This document shows positions 1 through 8,006 of a stretch of 64,000 nt of DNA, in pieces. A program made the translations under genes and the position numbers. The stretch is from Rhodococcus sp. B50 (lineage in GTDB: Bacteria; Actinomycetota; Actinomycetes; Mycobacteriales; Mycobacteriaceae): NCBI RefSeq assembly GCF_013602415.1, contig NZ_WPAG02000002.1, forward strand, positions 1,116,001 through 1,180,000. The letters are read 5' to 3'. The notes under the pieces were generated by a model. The model searched no databases. It was not told the DNA's origin and worked only from the letters and a program-made list of their open reading frames with translations. Positions within the stretch are counted from its first letter, which is position 1. Every line of letters starts with the position of its first letter.

Positions 1-2
1 AT

Positions 3-557
3 CCCGAGCGCATCCGCGCGGTGGAGACCGGTGCGTGCCCGCACACCGCGATCCGCGACGACGTGACCATGAACCTGCTGGCCGTCGAGGATCTCGAGCG
101 CGACTTCGCGCCGCTCGACGTGGTGCTGGTGGAGAGCGGCGGCGACAACCTCACCGCGACGTTCTCCCCCGCGCTCGTCGATGCGCAGATCTTCGTGCTC
201 GACGTCGCCGGTGGTGGCGACGTCGCCCGCAAGGGCGGTCCCGGCATCAGCCGCGCCGACCTGCTCGTGGTGAACAAGACCGATCTGTCCCCCTACGTGG
301 GTGTCGACGTGCCGCAGATGGTCGCCGACGCCGAGAAGGCCCGCGAGGGCGGACCGGTGCTGGCGCTGTCCCGGACCGACGCCGCATCCGTGCAGGCGCT
401 CGGCGACTGGGTCCGCGAGATGCTGGCAGCCCACCGCGCCGGGTCGCACACCCCGGTCGATCCCGGCCCGATGGCTCCGCACTTCCACGCCGACGACGAC
501 CACGATCACGATCACGATCACGGGCACAGCCACACCGTCGCACACACGCACGACTGA
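3..557 (+). CDS. ureG: Urease accessory GTPase UreG (5' truncated by window edge)
   Basis: UreG is the SIMIBI-class GTPase that, with UreD/UreF, delivers nickel to the urease active site in the cytoplasm. Only the last 184 codons are present; the reading frame is open to the left edge. Visible motifs are the UreG signature [14 protein letters not shown] (codons 7-20) and the guanine-specificity NKTD motif (near codon 94). The last 25 residues (from about position 480) hold 10 histidines alternating with Asp, a likely nickel-binding tail encoded partly by a short GATCAC-type repeat. ureD begins 2 nt after the stop, so the two genes are an operon. Product call is firm; the role of the tail is inferred. 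Confidence 0.95.
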   Translation, partial: PERIRAVETGACPHTAIRDDVTMNLLAVEDLERDFAPLDVVLVESGGDNLTATFSPALVDAQIFVLDVAGGGDVARKGGPGISRADLLVVNKTDLSPYVGVDVPQMVADAEKAREGGPVLALSRTDAASVQALGDWVREMLAAHRAGSHTPVDPGPMAPHFHADDDHDHDHDHGHSHTVAHTHD

Positions 558-559
558 TC

Positions 560-1291
560 ATGTCCCGCACCACGATCCGCATCGACCGTGCTCCGGGCCG
601 GGCACGCCTGACCCTGCGGGCGGGCATGCTCGTCCCCCGCACGGTCGAGGTCGGTCCGGACCACGCGCGTGTCGCCCTCGTCGCCGCCGGCGCGTTGTTG
701 CTCGGTGGTGACTCGGTGACCGTCGACGTCCACGTCGACGCCGGGTGCACACTCGAACTGCAGGACATCGGTGGCACCGTCGCCTACGACGCCGACAACC
801 GGCTGTCCCGGTGGGACGTGCGGATCACCGTCGCCGAGGGCGGCACCCTCGTCTGGGACACCTACCCGTTCGTGATCTCCACCGGTGCGCGCGTGCACCG
901 CGACACCCGGATCGAACTCGCCTCCGAGGCCGCCGCGAGCATGCGGGAGACCCTTGTCCTCGGGCGCCACGGAGAAACCGGGGGTGCGATCCGCAGCCGT
1001 ACCTCGGTCACTCTCGATCGTCGTCCCCTCTTCGTCGAGGAGTTGTACGCGCACGGCGCGTTCCCCGAACCGGGGATCTTCGGTTCCGCGCGGGTGCACG
1101 ACGTCGTCGCAACCTACGGACGACGCATCGAGGGCGACAGTGTCGTCCAGCTCGAAGGGCCCGGCAGCCTGCTGCGGTTCCTCGGCACCCACGCCCACTC
1201 CTCGCCGCTCGAGTCGACCTGGCGCTCCTGGCGCTCCACACACGTTCACCCGTCCACCCTCGAAGGGAGTCTCACCCATGCACGTCCCTGA
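560..1291 (+). CDS. ureD: Urease accessory protein UreD (UreH)
   Basis: UreD is the scaffold that binds apo-urease and, with UreF and UreG, passes nickel into the active site. The 243-residue product starts at ATG 560, immediately after ureG. It shows UreD family features: an early RARLTLR segment, a beta-rich core with LLLGGD and a central SFITTGA-like stretch (VISTGARVH), and RSRTSVTLDRRP. It is at the short end of the family length. Its last 14 bp overlap the start of the nickel transporter gene, consistent with translational coupling and a shared nickel function. Confidence 0.9.
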   Translation: MSRTTIRIDRAPGRARLTLRAGMLVPRTVEVGPDHARVALVAAGALLLGGDSVTVDVHVDAGCTLELQDIGGTVAYDADNRLSRWDVRITVAEGGTLVWDTYPFVISTGARVHRDTRIELASEAAASMRETLVLGRHGETGGAIRSRTSVTLDRRPLFVEELYAHGAFPEPGIFGSARVHDVVATYGRRIEGDSVVQLEGPGSLLRFLGTHAHSSPLESTWRSWRSTHVHPSTLEGSLTHARP

Positions 1292-2213
1292 CCATTTCCT
1301 CCCCATGAGCGTCACCGCGCCCACCGCGGCGATCGCAACCGGTGCGGTCGTCCTCGCCGCCACCGCCGGGCGCCCGCGCATCACGACCCGAGACACTCTT
1401 CTCGCCGGCACCACTGCAGCGATGATCTTCGGCGCCCAGATGGTCAACTACCCCATCGCCGGCAGCATCAGCGGCCACCTCATCGGCGGCGCGCTCGCGA
1501 CCGCGCTCCTCGGGCCTCGACTCGCGCTTCTCGCGATGACCGCGGTGGTCGGCGTGCAGGCATTGCTGTTCGGAGACGGCGGCATCAACGCCCTCGGGGT
1601 GAACGTGCTGCTGATGGCGGTGCTGCCCGTCCTCGTCACCGCCGCCGTCCGCACCGGCGCCGAGCGGTTCGGACTCGGGAAGCTGACGCGGACCACCGCC
1701 GCCGTCAGCGCCGGTCTGTCCGTGCCGGTGAGCGCCGCGGTTCTCGGCGTCGCGTACTCGGCGACCGTCGGAACCGGCACCGTAGCAGCATTCATCGGCG
1801 ATCTGACCGCGGTCCATCTGGCCATCGGCCTCGGTGAAGCCCTCATCACCGCTGCCGTGCTGAGCGCCGTGATGGCGTTCGCGCCCGGCGTCGCCGCATG
1901 GGACGCGCGATCCTCCATCACCCCCGTTGCCGTTCGGCGTGGTCTCGCAGCGATCGGCGGTCTGGGCGTGATCAGCGCCTGCGCGTTGGCTCTCGTCGCG
2001 TCCGGCAGCCCGGACGGTCTCGAGCACATCGTCGGCGCCTATTCGCTGCCGGTCGGTGACACCACCTTCGCCGGTCTTCCCGGCCTCGCCGACTACGGCA
2101 CCCTCAGCGGCACCGAATTCCTGGCGGCACTGGCGGGACTCGCCGCGACCGCGGTGATCGGCGCCGCTCTCGCTGCGATGGGCCGCCGTACCCCGGTCCG
2201 CCAGGGCGCGTAA
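1278..2213 (+). CDS. Nickel/cobalt ECF-type uptake component, fused NikMN/CbiMN
   Basis: This is the substrate-specific membrane component of a nickel (or cobalt) energy-coupling-factor transporter. The 311-residue protein begins MHVPDHFLP, matching the CbiM/NikM N-terminus, where Met1 and His2 coordinate the metal. About six to seven hydrophobic segments follow. A PDGLE motif at about residues 244-248 plus a last membrane segment represent a fused CbiN/NikN part. The context (directly after ureD, overlapping it by 14 bp) points to nickel for urease. No ATPase (NikO/CbiO) or T-component (NikQ/CbiQ) gene follows; a hairpin ends the transcript. Nickel specificity is inferred from context. Confidence 0.85.
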   Translation: MHVPDHFLPMSVTAPTAAIATGAVVLAATAGRPRITTRDTLLAGTTAAMIFGAQMVNYPIAGSISGHLIGGALATALLGPRLALLAMTAVVGVQALLFGDGGINALGVNVLLMAVLPVLVTAAVRTGAERFGLGKLTRTTAAVSAGLSVPVSAAVLGVAYSATVGTGTVAAFIGDLTAVHLAIGLGEALITAAVLSAVMAFAPGVAAWDARSSITPVAVRRGLAAIGGLGVISACALALVASGSPDGLEHIVGAYSLPVGDTTFAGLPGLADYGTLSGTEFLAALAGLAATAVIGAALAAMGRRTPVRQGA

Positions 2214-2229
2214 CGGTCACGGCACGCGC

Positions 2230-2278
2230 CTCATCGAGCCCCTCGGTCGGAACACCTCCGATCGCCGGGCTCGATGAG
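2230..2278 (+). terminator. Hairpin terminator after the urease/nickel operon
   Basis: Arms CTCATCGAGCCC (2230-2241) and GGGCTCGATGAG (2267-2278) pair over 12 bp without mismatch. Inside, 2244-2251 can pair with 2257-2264 with one mismatch, giving a long two-part stem. It lies 16 bp past the nickel transporter stop. There is no strong U-tract, as is common in actinobacteria. Confidence 0.7.
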
Positions 2279-2337
2279 TTTCGGGCCTGCCCCCGGTCAA
2301 CACTCGTGAACGGATCCGTCCGACTTCGGGAGACGTC

Positions 2338-3042
2338 ATGACCCAGCAGACCACCCGCGCCCTTCCTCCGATCGTCGACGAACAGACCTGGAGGTCGACT
2401 CTCGCCGATCTGCGGCGACGAGAGAAGGCCGCCACTCGCGAACTCGACGCCATCGCAGCGCAACGCCGCCGACTGCCGATGGTCGAACTGCCCGACTACA
2501 CACTGATCGGCGCCGACGGCCCGAGCCGGCTCGTCGATGTGTTCCAGGACCGCTCGCAACTCATCACCTATCACCACATGTGGTCCGACGGCGCCGAATG
2601 GCAGTGCGGTGGATGCACGAGCCTGACGACGCAGTGGACTCGGCTCGGAATTCTCGACAACTACGACGCCCGCATGGTCATCGTCACCAACGGACCGATC
2701 GACGAAGCCCTGGCCTACAAGGCGAAGGTGGGCAACACGATGGAGTGGTACTCGTCGTCGGAGAGTTCGTTCGGCGCCGACGTCGACGCACCTCCCGGCG
2801 GAGGGTTCGCAGTCAACGTCTTCCTGCGCGACGGCGACAAGGTCTACCGCACCTGGCACACCACCGGCCGAGGCACCGAACAGCTCGGCTACACCTTCGC
2901 GCTGATCGACATCCTTCCGTGGGGCCGTCAGGAGGAATGGCAGGACTCGCCCGAAGGATGGCCGCAGTCGCCGACCTATTCGGGGTGGCTCGATTCACCC
3001 GACGTGGCACGCCTCTACGGTCCGGGCACCGGCGCGCAGTGA
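2338..3042 (+). CDS. DUF899 family thioredoxin-like protein
   Basis: A 234-residue cytosolic protein of the DUF899 family, which has a thioredoxin-like fold and unknown function. Recognisable are the LPMVELPDYTL segment, the YHHMW motif followed by a Cys-Gly-Gly-Cys pair (about residues 89-92), and a conserved C-terminal region (LPWGRQEEWQDSPEGWPQSPTYSGW). The N-terminal 45 residues are charged and probably helical. The CxxC pair suggests redox activity, but no substrate is known. The gene is followed after 12 bp by an alpha/beta hydrolase on the same strand. Confidence 0.85.
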   Translation: MTQQTTRALPPIVDEQTWRSTLADLRRREKAATRELDAIAAQRRRLPMVELPDYTLIGADGPSRLVDVFQDRSQLITYHHMWSDGAEWQCGGCTSLTTQWTRLGILDNYDARMVIVTNGPIDEALAYKAKVGNTMEWYSSSESSFGADVDAPPGGGFAVNVFLRDGDKVYRTWHTTGRGTEQLGYTFALIDILPWGRQEEWQDSPEGWPQSPTYSGWLDSPDVARLYGPGTGAQ

Positions 3043-3054
3043 GGGCCGGGTGAC

Positions 3055-3903
3055 ATGGCGGACTCGACACCCTCGCGTAGCGGACATCTGCCGATCGACG
3101 GTCTGAGCCTCTACTTCGAGGTGCACGGCGAACTCGACGGGTTCGCTCCGCTGCCGCTGCTGCTGATCCCCGGCGCGTTCATGAGCACCGAGTCGATGCC
3201 GTCCTGGGTGACCGCATTCGCCGACCAGCGCCCGGTGATCATCTTCGATCAGCAGGGTCACGGTCGTACCCCGGACACCGACCGTCCGATGTCGTACGAG
3301 CAGTTCGGCGACGATGCGGCGGAGCTCCTGCGGGCTCTGAATGTCGATCGTGCGGACGTGATGGGCTATTCGCAGGGCGGCGGGGTGGCGTTGCAGCTGG
3401 CGCTCCGACATCCGGATCTCGTCGGAAAGCTGGTCTCCTTGTCTGCCACGTACCGGCAGGACGGTTGGTATGCGTCGGTGTTCGAGGGCATTGAGGGACT
3501 CGACGTCGAGACCCTTGCCGGTACCTCGATCGAGAAGGCATTCATGGAGCACACGCCCGACCCCGCGGCGTTCGCCGCCTACCTCGAGAAGATGAAGGTT
3601 CTGAATATCGAAGACCAGCAGATCAGCGACGCGCAGATGCGATCGATCTCTGCGCGCGCGATGGTGGTCGTGGGCGATGCGGACGGAGTGAAGCCGGAAC
3701 ATGCGGTAGCGATGTTCCGGCTGCTCGGCGGTGTCGACGATGAAGCAGCAGCGACAGGGATACTGCAGAGGGTTCCTCGGGCACGCCTGGTGATCCTGCC
3801 CGCGATGTCACACCTCGGTATCTCCGGAGAGGCGGACGTGCTGGTGCCGATGGTGACGGCGTTCCTCGACGACGTCCCGCCGGTGACGCCCGAACTGTTC
3901 TGA
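3055..3903 (+). CDS. Alpha/beta-fold hydrolase
   Basis: A 282-residue serine hydrolase-type protein. The nucleophile elbow GYSQGG places the catalytic Ser at residue 106. An acidic candidate sits in VVGDADGVKP (about 206-215) and the catalytic His in MSHLG (about residue 253). The N-terminal beta strand with LLIPGAFMS contains the oxyanion-hole loop. There is no signal peptide, so it acts in the cytosol. Substrate cannot be told from sequence. It sits 12 bp after the DUF899 gene and may be cotranscribed. It converges on the next gene with a 15-bp gap. Confidence 0.9.
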   Translation: MADSTPSRSGHLPIDGLSLYFEVHGELDGFAPLPLLLIPGAFMSTESMPSWVTAFADQRPVIIFDQQGHGRTPDTDRPMSYEQFGDDAAELLRALNVDRADVMGYSQGGGVALQLALRHPDLVGKLVSLSATYRQDGWYASVFEGIEGLDVETLAGTSIEKAFMEHTPDPAAFAAYLEKMKVLNIEDQQISDAQMRSISARAMVVVGDADGVKPEHAVAMFRLLGGVDDEAAATGILQRVPRARLVILPAMSHLGISGEADVLVPMVTAFLDDVPPVTPELF

Positions 3904-3918
3904 ACCGACCGACGATCC

Positions 3919-4470
3919 TCAGTCGGCGATATAGCGCAGCATCACGGCGGTCGCGAACTGTCGGGTCTCGACCAGACGCAGATCCACGCGCTTCGCCAGG
4001 GGCGGGAACATCGGTGTGCCACCACCGAGCAGGACGGGTGAGACGAACACCTGGTACTCGTCGATGAGACCGTGCGCAATCAGCGACGCGGCGAGGTTCG
4101 CCCCACCGACCTCCATGACGCCGTCTCCCTCGGCCTTGAGCCTGCGCACCTCCTCCACCGCGTCGTCGCTGACGAGGCGACTGTTCCAGCGCACCTCGGT
4201 GAGAGTGCGGGAGAACACGACCTTGGGCGTGGTCGTCCACAGCTCGGCGAAGTCGCGTTCGATGGGCGAGGCGTCCTTCGGCAGGTGCGGCCAGTACTCG
4301 GCCATCAGCTCGTACATCCGCCGACCGTGCAACGAGAGCTCGAGCTGACGGAACCGGTCGTTGTGGAACTGGTGCAGTTCTTCGTCCGGATCGGTCCAGT
4401 CGATGTTGCCGTCACGGTCGTTGATGTAGCCGTCGAGGGACACGCCGAAGTCGTAGATCAGTTTCCTCAT
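3919..4470 (-). CDS. Dihydrofolate reductase / RibD C-terminal family protein
   Basis: A 183-residue protein of the RibD C-terminal/DHFR-like superfamily, NADPH-dependent reductases whose actinobacterial paralogues mostly lack an assigned substrate. Typical features are the N-terminal GVSLDGYIND segment, LHGRRMYELMAEYWP (about residues 47-61) and the nucleotide-binding EVGGANLAASLI (about 140-151). It is a single-domain paralogue rather than the full bifunctional riboflavin enzyme. It stands between a convergent hydrolase and a wall hydrolase on the same strand. Confidence 0.85.
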   Translation of the reverse strand: MRKLIYDFGVSLDGYINDRDGNIDWTDPDEELHQFHNDRFRQLELSLHGRRMYELMAEYWPHLPKDASPIERDFAELWTTTPKVVFSRTLTEVRWNSRLVSDDAVEEVRRLKAEGDGVMEVGGANLAASLIAHGLIDEYQVFVSPVLLGGGTPMFPPLAKRVDLRLVETRQFATAVMLRYIAD

Positions 4471-4528
4471 GATCCGATAGACCGGCGGCGCGCCCCGAAC
4501 TCATCGGTCCGGTCCGACCGTGCCGGGC

Positions 4529-5335
4529 TTACGGCTGGAGCAGCACGTCCAGGCCTCGCTTGAAATCGTCGACGCGACGCCCGAGTGCATGGTGACCGCC
4601 GTTGACGAGTTCGGAAACCCGGACGATCCCTGCGGTGTCCGCGACCTCGTTGAGGTTGCGCGACGTCCAGTACCAGGCCGCGGTGGTGAAGGCGTTCTCG
4701 GGTGCAGCGAGCAGCTCGGGGTGTGCGACGAAGTCGACGCCGATGTGCTCGCTGACCTTCTCGTAGTTGTGACGGCCCGTGATCTGGATCGCGCCGCGGC
4801 CCTTGTAGCGCTCGCCGTCTCCGGGATGGGTGTTGCCGAGGTCGGCACGGCCCTCGTAGGCGCGTCCGGACGCGTACTCCTCGAAGGTACGGAAGGAGTC
4901 CGATTCGACGGCGAGTTGGGCGATGAACGCCGCCTGACGGACCGGGTTGTCGATGCTGCTGCGCATCATCGCCTCGTTCAGCGGAGCGATGTACTGCTCG
5001 ACCTTCTCTGCCGGGATACCGGGCACGATGCGGGTCAGCTCCTCGGGGGTGACGGCAGGCGGCGCGGGGGTCGTCTCGGCGACGAGTTCGACCACTTCGG
5101 TCCCCTCTGCCGAGTCGGTCTCTTCCTCGTGGTCCGTCACGGTCCAGCCGTCCGCGGCCAGGGCGTCGAAGTCGAGCGCCCGGAGGAGGTCGCGGGGCTC
5201 CTGGAAGCGGGTAGGGGCGGGGGTGGTGGGTGCGGTGTCGGCCTGGGCGGCGGAGGTACCGACGCCGATCGCGGCGGTGAGGACGGCCGCGGCGGAGACC
5301 GTGGCACGGAAACGGCGCAATGATGAAACGGACAA
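4529..5335 (-). CDS. Secreted GH19-type (chitinase/endolysin-like) cell-wall hydrolase
   Basis: A predicted exported glycoside hydrolase of 268 residues. A signal peptide with an RRFR n-region, hydrophobic core and AQA cleavage site covers about residues 1-32. A linker of about 70 acidic/Pro/Thr-rich residues precedes the catalytic domain, which shows AAFIAQLAVESDSF (candidate acid Glu about 144), an EE pair (about 152) and the GH19/lysozyme-like KGRGAIQITGRHNY segment (about 179-191). I place the start at TTG 5335 because GGAG lies 8 nt upstream and the signal peptide follows directly; a GTG at 5419 without a clear ribosome site is the alternative. An MtrA-type direct repeat lies upstream. 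Confidence 0.8.
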   Translation of the reverse strand: MSVSSLRRFRATVSAAAVLTAAIGVGTSAAQADTAPTTPAPTRFQEPRDLLRALDFDALAADGWTVTDHEEETDSAEGTEVVELVAETTPAPPAVTPEELTRIVPGIPAEKVEQYIAPLNEAMMRSSIDNPVRQAAFIAQLAVESDSFRTFEEYASGRAYEGRADLGNTHPGDGERYKGRGAIQITGRHNYEKVSEHIGVDFVAHPELLAAPENAFTTAAWYWTSRNLNEVADTAGIVRVSELVNGGHHALGRRVDDFKRGLDVLLQP

Positions 5336-5442
5336 GGGTCGTGCTCCAAGATTCGCCGAAACTGGTTCGGCCTTCGAACGGGGCCGCGGGTATCGCCGGC
5401 GGGATCGGTACCACCGCACAGAGCGTCATCACGCAACCATCA

Positions 5443-5459
5443 GGTCACAACCAGGTAAC
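5443..5459 (-). promoter_or_regulatory. Candidate MtrA-type direct repeat upstream of the wall hydrolase
   Basis: Read on the minus strand the site is GTTACC-TGGTT-GTGACC, two GTnACC hexamers on an 11-bp period. This is the form of the direct repeat bound by the response regulator MtrA, which controls cell-wall hydrolase genes in actinobacteria. It lies 108 bp before the TTG start. MtrA control is inferred from motif and target type. Confidence 0.5.
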
Positions 5460-6061
5460 GTCGCAGGTCGAGAGGTTTTCAAGCAATCGTGACTGACGCC
5501 ACCCGAACTCCGAACAGTGATGTGCGTCATGCTCGAGAGTTGATCATTGCGCCCACCGATCCCGTCCCGACCGGCAAGAAGCGGTCGCGGCGACATCCGG
5601 CCGAGCTCACCCCTCATACGCCGAGATCGACACCTTCTTCTCGAATTCCTTGTGCGGCAATACCATCAACCATCCAGGCGCACGTGCGGAACGTTCACCT
5701 CACACGTGATAGATCGCGCTCGACCTGTGTCGACCCCATCGGGAAACAGAACGGTTCGATTCGCCTCCGTAGACACCCGGCCACACCCCGACCCGTGACC
5801 TTCTCGTGTCCGACGACACACCTCGATAACGCACCGCCGCGACCCCGCCGAGACCGTCCGCATTCACTGCGCACCGGACGGCAGCGGAAGTACCGACCGG
5901 TATGTTCACACAGGTCGAAGGCCCCGACCGTTCGGTCGGGGCCCGTCGTTCTCGGCGCGGTGAACCGGGGTTGACGCGGCGTGTTGCAGTAGCGAGCCCC
6001 GGTTGATCGCGTATGAATCGCGAAGCGGTACCGACCGCCCTGTACGTCGCGCCGAGAACGC
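5460..6061. other. Intergenic region without a convincing gene
   Basis: About 600 bases between the divergently placed promoter of the wall hydrolase and the 3' end of rsgA. Open frames here have no recognisable domain, no good ribosome site and proline/arginine-rich shadow composition. The right part carries two inverted repeats (5920-5943 and 5963/6004) that could end the rsgA transcript or belong to a small RNA; nothing else is evident. Confidence 0.5.
5920..5943 (-). terminator. Strong 10-bp hairpin, probable rsgA terminator
   Basis: Arms GGCCCCGACC (5920-5929) and GGTCGGGGCC (5934-5943) pair perfectly around a GTTC loop. A second inverted repeat, AACCGGGG (5963-5970) with CCCCGGTT (5997-6004), lies between it and the rsgA stop. 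Together they are a likely termination region for rsgA on the minus strand. Confidence 0.55.
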
Positions 6062-7111
6062 TCAGCGGTCTCGGAAGTACGCTCGGATCGCCCGGCTCAT
6101 CACCTTGGCCTCGCGGGTGCGCTCGTGCCTCAACCGCGCGTCAGCTCGGGCCGCCATCCACTCGTTCTCGCGTCGCAGCTTGCGATGGCTCTCCACTCGT
6201 CGCGCATCGAGATCACCGCATTCGACGGCGGCGCGAACCGCGCATCCCGGTTCTGTCTCGTGCGCACAGTCCGCGAAGCGACAGTGCTGCGCGAGTTCGT
6301 CGATCTCGGGAAAGGCAGCGGCAATGCCGGCACCGGCGTCCCACACGCCGACGCCGCGCAGACCCGGCGTGTCGATGAGGGTCATGCCGTCGCCCAGCGG
6401 AAACATCTCGCGGTCGGTGGTGGTATGTCGACCTTTGCCGTCACCCTGCCGCACCGGCGCCGTTGCCTGGAGGTCGCGACCGCACAATGCGTTGACCAGA
6501 GTCGATTTCCCCGCACCGGACGAACCGAGGAACACCACGGTGCCGTGGATCCGGTCGCGCAGCTCGCCGAGTCCGGATCCGTCCGGCGCACACACCTCGA
6601 CCACGCTCGCTCCCGGCGCGAGCGCGACGACCCTCTCGAGTACCGGTTCGGTCGCGAGGTCGACCTTCGTGAGCGCGACGAGCGGCTGGGCCCCACTGTC
6701 CCAGCCCAGAGCCAGCAGGCGTTCGACGCGGCCGAGGTCGACGGTGTCGGCCGCGACCGTCACCACGACCGTGTCGACGTTGGCAGCGAGGACCTGCTCC
6801 TCCGAGCGGCCCGACGCGTCGGCGCGACGGATCGCACCGGTACGCGGCAGCACTGCGTAGACCGTTCCGATCGTGTCGCCGTCGGAGGCCGGGCCGCGCA
6901 CGATCACCCAATCACCGGTGCAGACATGGTGGCCCGACGCCCGTACCCGCAACGATCCTGCGGATGTGACAGCTTCGCCGAGTCCACGACCGGATCGTAC
7001 GATCCGGCCGGGAATTCCCTGAATGTCGCTGTCCGCGAACCGCTCCGCGACCTGCTGGGACCAGCCGTACTCACACAGCGGGTCGGCTCCGGGCAGGACA
7101 TCGAGGTGCAC
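6062..7111 (-). CDS. rsgA: Ribosome small-subunit-dependent GTPase A (RsgA/YjeQ)
   Basis: RsgA checks late maturation of the 30S ribosomal subunit. The 349-residue protein has an N-terminal OB-fold region and the diagnostic circularly permuted GTPase order: TKVD (G4, about 148-151) before GSSGAGKS (G1, 196-203) and DTPG (G3, 247-250). The C-terminal zinc site is visible as Cys277, Cys282, His284 and Cys290. I chose GTG 7111 because AGGAG lies 5 nt upstream. Some actinobacteria carry a paralogue, but all key motifs are intact here. Confidence 0.93.
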   Translation of the reverse strand: MHLDVLPGADPLCEYGWSQQVAERFADSDIQGIPGRIVRSGRGLGEAVTSAGSLRVRASGHHVCTGDWVIVRGPASDGDTIGTVYAVLPRTGAIRRADASGRSEEQVLAANVDTVVVTVAADTVDLGRVERLLALGWDSGAQPLVALTKVDLATEPVLERVVALAPGASVVEVCAPDGSGLGELRDRIHGTVVFLGSSGAGKSTLVNALCGRDLQATAPVRQGDGKGRHTTTDREMFPLGDGMTLIDTPGLRGVGVWDAGAGIAAAFPEIDELAQHCRFADCAHETEPGCAVRAAVECGDLDARRVESHRKLRRENEWMAARADARLRHERTREAKVMSRAIRAYFRDR

Positions 7112-7213
7112 TGTGACTCCTGGGTCATGGTGAGTCGCGGGTGGTCCGCTTCGACAGATCCGATAGTGAACTCCGCGTCCCGGCAATGCAATCGAATTTC
7201 CGCGTGTGCGCCC

Positions 7214-7876
7214 TCAACCGCGGTGCGCCGACAACAACCATGCCGGGAGCATGGACCGGCCCTTCTCGTCGCGCTGCCACATCGCCGCGTCCCGCTCACC
7301 GAGCAACGCATGCACGAACGCCGGGCGCAGGTCGTCGACGGTCCAGTACTCGGCAACCGCCTCGCGCAGCTCGTCGTCGGTCACCGGGTTGGGTCCCTGT
7401 CCTTCGGGGAAGGCACCTTTCGCGAACGCCAGCACGAAGTAGGACGCCCCCGGGGCAGCCGCACGGGCGACGGAGCTCAGGTAGTTGCCGCGCCCATCCA
7501 CGGGCAGCGAATGGAACAGGGTGCTGTCGACGATCGTCGCGAACCGGCCGTCGAAACCCGTGAACGAACAGATATCGGCCACCTCGAAGGAGGCCGTCGT
7601 CAGGCGCCGCTCCGTCGCGGCCGCCCGAGCGGCCGCGATGGCTGTCGGCGACAGATCGAGACCGACGACCGTGTACCCCTGTGCCGCCAGGTGAAGCGAG
7701 GTCTCGGCATGCCCGCAGCCTGCGTCCAGCACATCGCTGCGGAATCTGTCCTCCGCGATCAAGCGGGCGATCTCGGGCTGAGGTTCGCCGATGTTCCAGG
7801 GTACGGGGCCCGAAAACCCTTCGGCGACGCCCCGGTAGATGTCGTCCCACGGTGCGACCTGGCCGTTCTCGGTCAT
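7214..7876 (-). CDS. Class I SAM-dependent methyltransferase
   Basis: A 220-residue methyltransferase with the Rossmann motif I VLDAGCG (49-55), motif II region VVGLDLSP, and an acidic post-motif segment FEVADICSF. The N-terminal segment FSGPVPWNIGEPQPEI resembles TehB/thiopurine-methyltransferase-like small-molecule methylases. The substrate is unknown. Start ATG 7876 was chosen because family similarity begins just after it. It lies about 100 bp upstream of rsgA on the same strand and is divergent from the flavoenzyme gene at 8007. Confidence 0.85.
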   Translation of the reverse strand: MTENGQVAPWDDIYRGVAEGFSGPVPWNIGEPQPEIARLIAEDRFRSDVLDAGCGHAETSLHLAAQGYTVVGLDLSPTAIAAARAAATERRLTTASFEVADICSFTGFDGRFATIVDSTLFHSLPVDGRGNYLSSVARAAAPGASYFVLAFAKGAFPEGQGPNPVTDDELREAVAEYWTVDDLRPAFVHALLGERDAAMWQRDEKGRSMLPAWLLSAHRG

Positions 7877-8006
7877 AGCTTCGACGGTACGCCCGTCACA
7901 GGATTCGCCGTGTCGATTCGAAGTGGGGTACCGATGACCGGTTTCATGGTCCAGGGTTGTGGGGAAAGATCGGAACGCCACCGCGCTCGAGAAGGGGAGT
8001 TCACTC

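Noticed and set aside
5340..5460. Possible c-di-AMP (ydaO) riboswitch ahead of the wall hydrolase, as in other actinobacterial wall-hydrolase genes
   Set aside because: Short fragments resemble parts of the motif, but the paired elements in order could not be found.
5750..5775. GGTTCGATTC, similar to a tRNA T-loop
   Set aside because: The flanking bases do not form a T-stem, and no acceptor, D or anticodon arm is present.
5489..5974. Open frames in the 5.5-6.0 kb gap
   Set aside because: Composition is that of chance frames in GC-rich DNA; no domain or ribosome site.
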